NCBI GenBank assembly: GCA_902797895.1
Contig: CADBUS010000174.1
Coordinates: 1 to 12,696 of the forward strand
Source: an uncultured Bacteroidia bacterium
Lineage (GTDB): Bacteria; Bacteroidota; Bacteroidia; Bacteroidales; UBA932
Reading direction: 5' to 3'
Length of the DNA stretch: 12,696 nt
Position numbers and translations under genes: made by a program. The stretch's first letter is position 1, and each line of letters opens with the position of its first letter. Positions 7,623 to 12,696 of this stretch are shown here, piece by piece. The notes beneath the pieces were generated by a model. It ran no database searches. It saw only the letters and a list, made by a program, of their open reading frames with translations, and was not told where the DNA came from.

Positions 7623-8212
7623 TGGCAATAAAATCATCATTAATCAATATGGTGCTCACTCTCACGCTTATATGCGCCGGAGCATCTGCAGCGGTTGGAG
7701 TAATTTACGCTGTTACCAAAGCACCTATAGAGGCCGCTGCAACAGCAAAAACCAATAAGGCGATTGAGGCGGTGGTACCATCTTTCAACAACAATCCTTC
7801 TGACGATGTCATGACGGTTGCCTCCGAGCAGGGGAGCGAGCCAAGCAAGGTGTATATTGCTAAAAAAGACGGAGATATAGTAGGATATGCTATCGAGAGT
7901 AAAACAACAAAGGGCTTTGGAGGAGCCTTTATAATTATGGTTGGCTTTACTCCCGATGGGGCTGTTTACAATACCTCAGTAATCTCCCACTCGGAGACTC
8001 CGGGGTTGGGGGCAAAAATCACAGACGGCTCAGGCAAGTTCATTCAGCAGTGGAAAGGTAAGAACCTGCTGGACGGAAGCGTTAAGACCGCAGTTAGGAA
8101 AGATGGCGGAGATATAGATGCGATAACTGCCTCAACTATCACATCCAGAGCTTTTTGCGATGCTATGGAACGCGCCGCAAAGGTGTTTGACAATATAACC
8201 GAGAGCAATTAA
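7622..8212 (+). CDS. rnfG: Rnf complex subunit RnfG (periplasm-facing covalent FMN protein)
   Basis: A 196-aa flavoprotein of the NqrC/RnfG family. One N-terminal membrane helix (about residues 8-31) is followed by an extracytoplasmic FMN-binding domain with the conserved HSETPGLGAKI (about 123-133) and the flavin motif TAST at 169-172 in DAITASTITS. Thr172 is the expected FMN phosphoester site; the usual consensus is (S/T)GA(T/S), so this is a mild variant. It passes electrons between RnfD and the RnfA/E membrane pair. The ATG overlaps the rnfD stop by one base (TAATG), indicating translational coupling. Length is normal. Confidence 0.95.
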   Translation: MAIKSSLINMVLTLTLICAGASAAVGVIYAVTKAPIEAAATAKTNKAIEAVVPSFNNNPSDDVMTVASEQGSEPSKVYIAKKDGDIVGYAIESKTTKGFGGAFIIMVGFTPDGAVYNTSVISHSETPGLGAKITDGSGKFIQQWKGKNLLDGSVKTAVRKDGGDIDAITASTITSRAFCDAMERAAKVFDNITESN

Positions 8213-8223
8213 AAAGTGAGATT

Positions 8224-8817
8224 ATGAGCAAGATAAAATATCTGATAGACGGCATAGTTAAGAACAACCCAACATTTGTACTTGTGCTGGGTATGTGTCC
8301 CACTCTTGCAACTACCACCTCTGCCATAAATGGTATGGGTATGGGCTTTGCAACAATGGCGGTACTAATCTGCTCCAACATTGTAATCTCTCTGTTGGCG
8401 CCTGTTATTCCAAACAAGGTGAGAATACCGTGCTATATTGTGGTGATAGCCGCATTTGTAACTGTAGTTCAGTTTGTTATGCAGGCCTTTACACCATCGT
8501 TATATGAGACTTTGGGTATATTTATTCCGCTTATTGTGGTGAACTGTGTAGTGCTTGGCCGTGCAGAGGCTTTTGCAAACAAGCATAATGTGATTGATAG
8601 TATTTTAGATGGAGTTGGAATAGGGCTCGGCTTTACCATTGCCCTCACCTGCATAGGATTGGTAAGGGAGCTGCTTGGCAACCTCTCTGCATTTGATTAC
8701 AAATTCTCCTCTGCAGATGGTATGTTAGTATTTGTATTGGCCCCGGGCGCGTTTATTGTACTCGGTTATCTTATGGTACTGTTTAACAAGCTCAAGGATA
8801 GGAAGAAAAGAGCATAG
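8224..8817 (+). CDS. rnfE: Rnf complex subunit RnfE (integral membrane)
   Basis: A 197-aa polytopic membrane protein of the NqrD/RnfE family with about six helices. It begins with a short amphipathic stretch and KNNPTFVLVLGMCPTLATTTSAING, the family signature that separates RnfE from RnfA. Cys25 (LGMCPTL) and Cys108 (VVNCVVLGRAEA) are the half-helix cysteines which, with the matching pair in RnfA, ligate the intramembrane [2Fe-2S] cluster described for Rnf/NQR. RnfE and RnfA have inverted topology and are thought to form the electron and ion path. It lies 11 nt after rnfG and 26 nt before rnfA. Confidence 0.96.
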   Translation: MSKIKYLIDGIVKNNPTFVLVLGMCPTLATTTSAINGMGMGFATMAVLICSNIVISLLAPVIPNKVRIPCYIVVIAAFVTVVQFVMQAFTPSLYETLGIFIPLIVVNCVVLGRAEAFANKHNVIDSILDGVGIGLGFTIALTCIGLVRELLGNLSAFDYKFSSADGMLVFVLAPGAFIVLGYLMVLFNKLKDRKKRA

Positions 8818-8843
8818 TATTTACCCCTTTAAGAGAAGCAATT

Positions 8844-9464
8844 ATGGAATACATTTTGATTATAATATCTGCGATATTTGTTAACAATGTGGTATTGAGC
8901 CAGTTCCTTGGCATTTGCCCTTTCTTTGGAGTATCTAAAAAAATCTCCACCGCATTAGGAATGTCTTTGGCTTTGGTGCTTGTAATGGGGCTTGCTACAC
9001 TTGTTACCTATCTTATACAAAACTATGTGCTTAAAAACACCTGGTTTGGTGCCCAAATGGATATAACATTTATGCAAACCATTGTGTTTATACTTGTTAT
9101 AGCCGCTTTGGTGCAGATGGTGGAGATAATTCTGAAGAAGATAAACCCAACGCTCTATCAGGCGCTCGGTATATTTTTGCCGCTTATTACAACCAACTGC
9201 GCCGTTTTGGGCGCAGCCCTTATAGTGGTGCAGAAGGAGTTCTCATTTGGCGGAGGTGCGCCTCATATGATGAATCTGGGAGAGAGCGTAGTCTATTCAA
9301 TGGCTCTTGCTGTGGGCTTTGGAGTAGCTATAATCCTCTTTGCAGGAATGAGAGAGCAGATGGAGCTTAACAATGTACCAAAGGCTCTAAAAGGCACCCC
9401 TATAGCCTTGATAACCGCCGGCCTTTTGGCCCTGGCTTTTATGGGCTTCCAGGGAATAGTGTAA
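8844..9464 (+). CDS. rnfA: Rnf complex subunit RnfA (integral membrane)
   Basis: A 206-aa polytopic membrane protein of the NqrE/RnfA family with six helices. The N-terminus MEYILIIISAIFVNNVVLSQ leads into FLGICPFFGVSKK, and a second signature LPLITTNCAVLGAAL lies at about 113-127. Cys25 and Cys119 are the expected ligands for the [2Fe-2S] cluster shared with RnfE. The C-terminus (ALKGTPIALITAGLLALAFMGFQGIV) is typical. It is the last gene of the plus-strand run and converges on aroC, with 112 nt of repeat-bearing DNA between them. Confidence 0.97.
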   Translation: MEYILIIISAIFVNNVVLSQFLGICPFFGVSKKISTALGMSLALVLVMGLATLVTYLIQNYVLKNTWFGAQMDITFMQTIVFILVIAALVQMVEIILKKINPTLYQALGIFLPLITTNCAVLGAALIVVQKEFSFGGGAPHMMNLGESVVYSMALAVGFGVAIILFAGMREQMELNNVPKALKGTPIALITAGLLALAFMGFQGIV

Positions 9465-9486
9465 CCGCTTTTGCTCTGTATTATAG

Positions 9487-9508
9487 ATTCTTCGCTAACG
9501 CTCAGAAT
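9487..9508. repeat. Imperfect palindrome after rnfA
   Basis: ATTCTTCGC (9487-9495), a TAAC loop and GCTCAGAAT (9500-9508) can pair at seven of nine positions, with a two-base internal mismatch. It overlaps the first copy of the tandem repeat. Placed between convergent genes it could help stop transcription in either direction, but the T-run that would follow an intrinsic terminator on the plus strand is absent, so this role is only a possibility. Confidence 0.45.
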
Positions 9509-9562
9509 GACAGCGAGTAAGGCGCTCAGAATGACAGTGAGTAAGGCGTTCAGAATGACGAG
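9496..9562. repeat. Three tandem 24-nt units with CAGAATGAC core between rnfA and aroC
   Basis: The core CAGAATGAC occurs at 9503-9511, 9527-9535 and 9551-9559, exactly 24 nt apart. The surrounding units read as variants of TAAGGCGCTCAGAATGACAG with a few substitutions. There is no unique spacer between units, so this is a short tandem array, not a CRISPR. Together with the preceding ATTCTTCGCTAACG the sequence resembles a dispersed intergenic element of the form TTCTTCGC...GCTCAGAATGACA that I recall from many bacterial genomes; this is recollection, not a search result. The rest of the 112-nt gap (9465-9576) shows no gene. Confidence 0.85.
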
Positions 9563-9576
9563 AAGGGGGCAATATA

Positions 9577-10707
9577 CTAAGAATGATTACATAGGTTATC
9601 GGCAAGAACAATAGCCGTAATGGCCTCAATAATAACAGGGCAGCGCAGAGCTATACAGCAGTCGTGTCTGCCCTTTATTTTTAGCGACTCTATTTTGCTG
9701 CTCTTTAGGTTTATGGTCTGCTGAGGCTTGGCTATGCTGGCTGTAGGCCTGATTTCAACAGAGAACTCAATAGCATTGCCATTGGAAATTCCGCCGTTTA
9801 TTCCACCGCTGTGGTTGGTGGCTGTGGCTCCGTTAGTCTTAATTATCAAATCGTTATACTCAGAGCCTTTGAGTAGCGATGCCCTATTTGCCTTGTTTGC
9901 AGAACGGAGCGCATCTTCAAAGTTCCCGAACGATATAGCCTTAACAGCCGGAATAGAGAATGCCAAGTGGGCAATCTGGCTCTCCAATGAGTTGAAAAAT
10001 GGTTCTCCCAAACCGGCAGGCACACCCTCCGCCCTGCAACGGATAACTCCCCCAACAGAATCTCCTTCAGAGGCCGCCTGTTCCAAAATAGCCTTCCACT
10101 CTCTTTTATTGGAACTTCCATAAATTTCTGAAATATGAGCCTTTATATAAATCTTGCAAGACTCTGTTTTTGTTTTGCCACTGCTTTTGCCCTTGCTCTT
10201 ACTATTACTATTGTTCAGCAGAGTGCCTGAGCCGTTTTTAGCACCCTTTTCAACCATTGCCTCTATCTGCTTTTTTGCAACAACACCGGCAGCCACAATA
10301 GGGGCGGTGAGCCTGCCGGATAGGTATCCTCCGCCGGCCAAATCGTTAAATCCCTGCCATTTTACGGTAGCGGCAAAATCTGCGTGCGATGGCCTCGGGC
10401 ACTCAGCGTAGTTTGAGTAGTGGCTGCTCTCAAAATCCTTATTTTCAAAGAGTATTGCAAGGGGTGCCCCTGTAGTTCTGCCATTTTTTAATCCCGATAG
10501 AAATATCGGCTTATCGCTCTCTTTGCGTGCTGTGGTGGCAAAGGCGAGAGACGCAATATCTCCATAGCTGCGTCTTTTGAGGGCCTTCTCAAAATCCTTT
10601 GGGGTGAGGCTTATACCCGGCATCACTCCGTCTATAACAATGCCAATTGCCTTGGAATGAGATTCTCCAAAAATTGCAAGCCTGAAATTTTTACCGTAAC
10701 TGTTCAT
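9577..10707 (-). CDS. aroC: Chorismate synthase (divergent, clostridial-like type, with a low-complexity insert)
   Basis: A 376-aa chorismate synthase that converts 5-enolpyruvylshikimate-3-phosphate to chorismate using reduced FMN, the last shikimate step. GESH places the first catalytic His at residue 17, and RPSHAD the second at 108. Also present are RRSYGD (46-50), ARKESD (60-65), SGLKNGRTTGAPLA, GGGYLSGRLTAP (125-136) and the C-terminal ATATNHSGGINGGISNG and IEFSVEIRPTAS segments of the FMN/substrate site. The GGGxxSGRLTAP and ARKESD wording is closer to my memory of clostridial AroC than to the usual Bacteroidota form (GGGRSSARET), which hints at transfer. Residues about 156-185 (10153-10241) form a Ser/Lys/Asn/Gly-rich stretch at a site where the family normally has a short loop. 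The start codon overlaps the end of the aroD-aroA gene by 17 nt, so the two are probably co-translated. The stop is TAG at 9579-9577. Confidence 0.92.
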   Translation of the reverse strand: MNSYGKNFRLAIFGESHSKAIGIVIDGVMPGISLTPKDFEKALKRRSYGDIASLAFATTARKESDKPIFLSGLKNGRTTGAPLAILFENKDFESSHYSNYAECPRPSHADFAATVKWQGFNDLAGGGYLSGRLTAPIVAAGVVAKKQIEAMVEKGAKNGSGTLLNNSNSKSKGKSSGKTKTESCKIYIKAHISEIYGSSNKREWKAILEQAASEGDSVGGVIRCRAEGVPAGLGEPFFNSLESQIAHLAFSIPAVKAISFGNFEDALRSANKANRASLLKGSEYNDLIIKTNGATATNHSGGINGGISNGNAIEFSVEIRPTASIAKPQQTINLKSSKIESLKIKGRHDCCIALRCPVIIEAITAIVLADNLCNHS

Positions 10708-12696
10708 AAAATTGTGGGAATGATTTGTTAATGCACTCGGTGCTGTTTATGTATATTGTTGATTGTGAGTGAGTTCTCAGATAGAACAGGGAGTAGATTA
10801 TAAGAGCCATTGCAATACGATGGTCATTATGGCTGTTAAGATAAATCTCATTTAAGAGAGTGGTTTTGCCCCCCATCTTTTGACTTCTCTTTTGCCCATA
10901 CAGAACAAATCTCCCTCCCTCTGCGCCACTCTGCTCCAAAGCGATATGGCAACCCAATTTGCTAAATTCCAACAGAATCGCCTCTGCTCGGTTGCTCTCT
11001 TTGTTAAAAAGCCTCTCCGCGGAGTAGATTATGCTCTTGCCTTTGCAGAATAGGGCAAGGGTTGAGAGAATAGGGGCAAGGTCGGGCGAGTTGGCACAGT
11101 CAAATTCAAACGGAGCGAGTTGTTTGCTTTTTCTTGCGGCAGCGTTTCCGTTTTTGTTTGTCACAGCCCCCTCTAAAACCTCTGCAATAACCCTGTCTGC
11201 CTGTTTGCTATCCCTTCTTAGTCTGCTGTATAACTGTTTTGTATGCAGTAATTTAGATATGTTAAACTCCTTGTTTTTAAGAGTGGCGTCTATGGCCTGT
11301 GCCACAAGCAGATTGGCCGCGCTGCTCCAATCGGCCTCAATATCTATCTCGGCACTTTTGTAACTGCTGCCGCCTTTTATAAAGAATTTTATTGCGTTGG
11401 TTGTACGCTTGGTGGCTATCTCAATTCCAAGCTGCCGGAGCAGATGCAGGGTAAGCTCAATGTATGGAGTACTCTTTGGATTCTCTACAACCAAGAGCGA
11501 ATCGCCATTTATTAAAGGTAGCGTAAAGAGCAGTCCGCTAATAAATTGAGAGCTTTCTATGCCGCTTATTACAATTTCTCTGCCATCCTCTTTTGATGTG
11601 AATATCTGCCAATTCTCTTTTATAAATTTCTCCTCTGCACTAAAATCTCTTCCGGCAAGGCTTCCTGCGCAATGTATGGCAATCTGATTTTGTTGCTTTG
11701 CTCGGCTGCCCTGTTGCTTGCCTTGGCTGGTACTATAAAAAGTGAGCAGAGGGAGCATTACTCTTTTAAGCAGAGCAGACTCACCAGCGCTTACTTTTGC
11801 CGGAACATTCCAACTCTCTATTCCTCTGCTCTTTATAATGAGAGAGCAACTCTTTTCGGAGCTGATTTTTTCTGCGCCGCCCTTTTCAAAAACCACTTTT
11901 ACTCCGCACTCTTTTATAAGCTCTATAGCCGCAGAGGTATCGTTGCAAAGGGTTATATTTTTTAGCCTGCTCTCTCCATTTGCCAAAGCTGCTGCTATAA
12001 TGGCTCTCTGGGCAATGCTTTTAGAGGCAGGCAGCTTGGCGTCAAGTAGCTTGTTAATGGTTACAGTTGAGAGGTTTATGCTCTTATCTGAGCGGTTGTA
12101 TAACAGGCTTCTCATCTGCCGGAAACTCTGCTGCCCCTTTGCCGCAGCCTTTTTGGCCACCGCGCAGCAATAGGTAAACGGAGCGCCGAGAAAGAGCGAT
12201 GCCACTCTTGTGTAGCGGCCAGCCTCTCCCATTGCAAAGGCAATAAGATTCTCCTTATCCAAAGCTATGCTCTTTCTGCTTTGATAGTATAGCTGCCGTA
12301 CTATATCTGCCTGATAAATAGAGTTTGCCGTAGTTGCAATTTTTACATAATCTGCTCCGCAGGCTACACACTCTTTTATAATCTTCTTAATGGAATCAAG
12401 CGGCGGCGTGGTGGTAAAATTGTGATAAGAGAGTATAAGTTCAGTATGGCTCTTGTGCCTTGCAATCACCTCTTTTATAGTGGCAATATATTGCATCAGC
12501 AGCTCCTTTTGTCTTGCAGTTGCAGCCCACTCTATATTTATATCCACAAAAGCGGCTCCTGCACGTATCGCAGTAATGCTCTGATTTTTAGCTCTTTTTA
12601 ACAGGCTTCCCTCTTTTCTGCTGTTGCCGCAGGTTGTTATATGATATGTGAAGATAGTGTTGGGATGGAGAGAAATAAAGCTCTCCACCTGCCTTA
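10691..12696 (-). CDS. Fused type I 3-dehydroquinate dehydratase-EPSP synthase (AroD-AroA), 5' end cut by window edge
   Basis: A bifunctional shikimate enzyme; residues are counted from GTG 12688. Residues 1-200 are type I dehydroquinate dehydratase (step 3), with SYHNF (catalytic His89), VKIATTANS (Schiff-base Lys116), AMGEAGRYTR and a GQQSFRQMRSLL end. Residues 205-665 are EPSP synthase (step 6), joining phosphoenolpyruvate to shikimate-3-phosphate. It has LPASKSIAQR (Lys223, Arg228), SAGESALLKR (300-309), SSQFISGLL (379-387), DWSSAANLL, SPDLAPILS (Asp536), KESNRAE (Glu564, Arg567), NDHRIAMA (Arg624) and CINKSFPQF. The frame stays open to the window end, and the dehydratase lacks about 40 N-terminal residues (first strand and the ELRLD-type motif), so GTG 12688 is probably internal and the true start lies outside. 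Lys/Gln/Ser/Asn-rich loops enlarge the synthase at about 319-335, 506-524 and 597-612. I see no stop or frameshift between the domains. The 17-nt overlap with aroC points to an operon. Confidence 0.92.
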   Translation of the reverse strand, partial: RQVESFISLHPNTIFTYHITTCGNSRKEGSLLKRAKNQSITAIRAGAAFVDINIEWAATARQKELLMQYIATIKEVIARHKSHTELILSYHNFTTTPPLDSIKKIIKECVACGADYVKIATTANSIYQADIVRQLYYQSRKSIALDKENLIAFAMGEAGRYTRVASLFLGAPFTYCCAVAKKAAAKGQQSFRQMRSLLYNRSDKSINLSTVTINKLLDAKLPASKSIAQRAIIAAALANGESRLKNITLCNDTSAAIELIKECGVKVVFEKGGAEKISSEKSCSLIIKSRGIESWNVPAKVSAGESALLKRVMLPLLTFYSTSQGKQQGSRAKQQNQIAIHCAGSLAGRDFSAEEKFIKENWQIFTSKEDGREIVISGIESSQFISGLLFTLPLINGDSLLVVENPKSTPYIELTLHLLRQLGIEIATKRTTNAIKFFIKGGSSYKSAEIDIEADWSSAANLLVAQAIDATLKNKEFNISKLLHTKQLYSRLRRDSKQADRVIAEVLEGAVTNKNGNAAARKSKQLAPFEFDCANSPDLAPILSTLALFCKGKSIIYSAERLFNKESNRAEAILLEFSKLGCHIALEQSGAEGGRFVLYGQKRSQKMGGKTTLLNEIYLNSHNDHRIAMALIIYSLFYLRTHSQSTIYINSTECINKSFPQFYEQLR

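Noticed and set aside
9496..9562. CRISPR array
   Set aside because: Units are contiguous 24-nt copies without unique spacers, and no cas genes are near.
12686..12688. GTG 12688 as the true start of the aroD-aroA fusion
   Set aside because: The frame is still open to the window edge and the dehydratase domain would lack its first conserved strand and motif, so the start most likely lies beyond the window.

Overview
The window looks like chromosomal housekeeping DNA from an anaerobic member of the Bacteroidota, probably order Bacteroidales. This is inferred from gene content and style. It holds an Rnf operon in the order rseC-B-C-D-G-E-A, an RnfB with several extra ferredoxin clusters, and a secreted DUF3108 protein beside dnaB. 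Genes are tightly packed, with A-rich leaders and few clear Shine-Dalgarno sites. No plasmid, phage, IS, CRISPR or RNA gene was recognised.

Left edge (1-317): positions 105 to 1 of the minus strand encode an unmistakable internal piece of the tRNA (guanine-37-N1)-methyltransferase TrmD. Its N-terminal half is absent: an in-frame stop lies at 117-115, followed by non-coding DNA with a perfect 16-bp inverted repeat (124-167). It reads as a broken or rearranged trmD.

Plus-strand block (318-9464): ten genes run in one direction with gaps of 41 nt or less. They are a class III aminotransferase, the replicative helicase dnaB, a secreted DUF3108 protein, rseC, and the six Rnf subunits rnfB, rnfC, rnfD, rnfG, rnfE and rnfA. 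The Rnf complex passes electrons from reduced ferredoxin to NAD+ and pumps Na+ or H+. It is complete, and its cluster cysteines and both flavinylation sites are present. It would let a fermenting cell turn ferredoxin reduced by pyruvate oxidation into an ion gradient.

Convergent junction (9465-9576): 112 nt between rnfA and aroC carry three tandem 24-nt units built on CAGAATGAC, next to an imperfect palindrome. It resembles a dispersed intergenic repeat.

Minus-strand block (12696-9577): a shikimate-pathway unit. A type I 3-dehydroquinate dehydratase is fused to an EPSP synthase (aroD-aroA, its N-terminus cut by the window edge). It overlaps by 17 nt a chorismate synthase of a divergent type that recalls clostridial enzymes. 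These supply steps 3, 6 and 7 of the pathway. Both proteins carry Lys/Ser/Asn/Gln-rich insert loops but keep the catalytic residues I can check.

No wholly new system is evident. The items most worth a second look are the aroD-aroA fusion with its unusual aroC partner, the truncated trmD with the adjacent inverted repeat, and the tandem repeat at the convergent junction.
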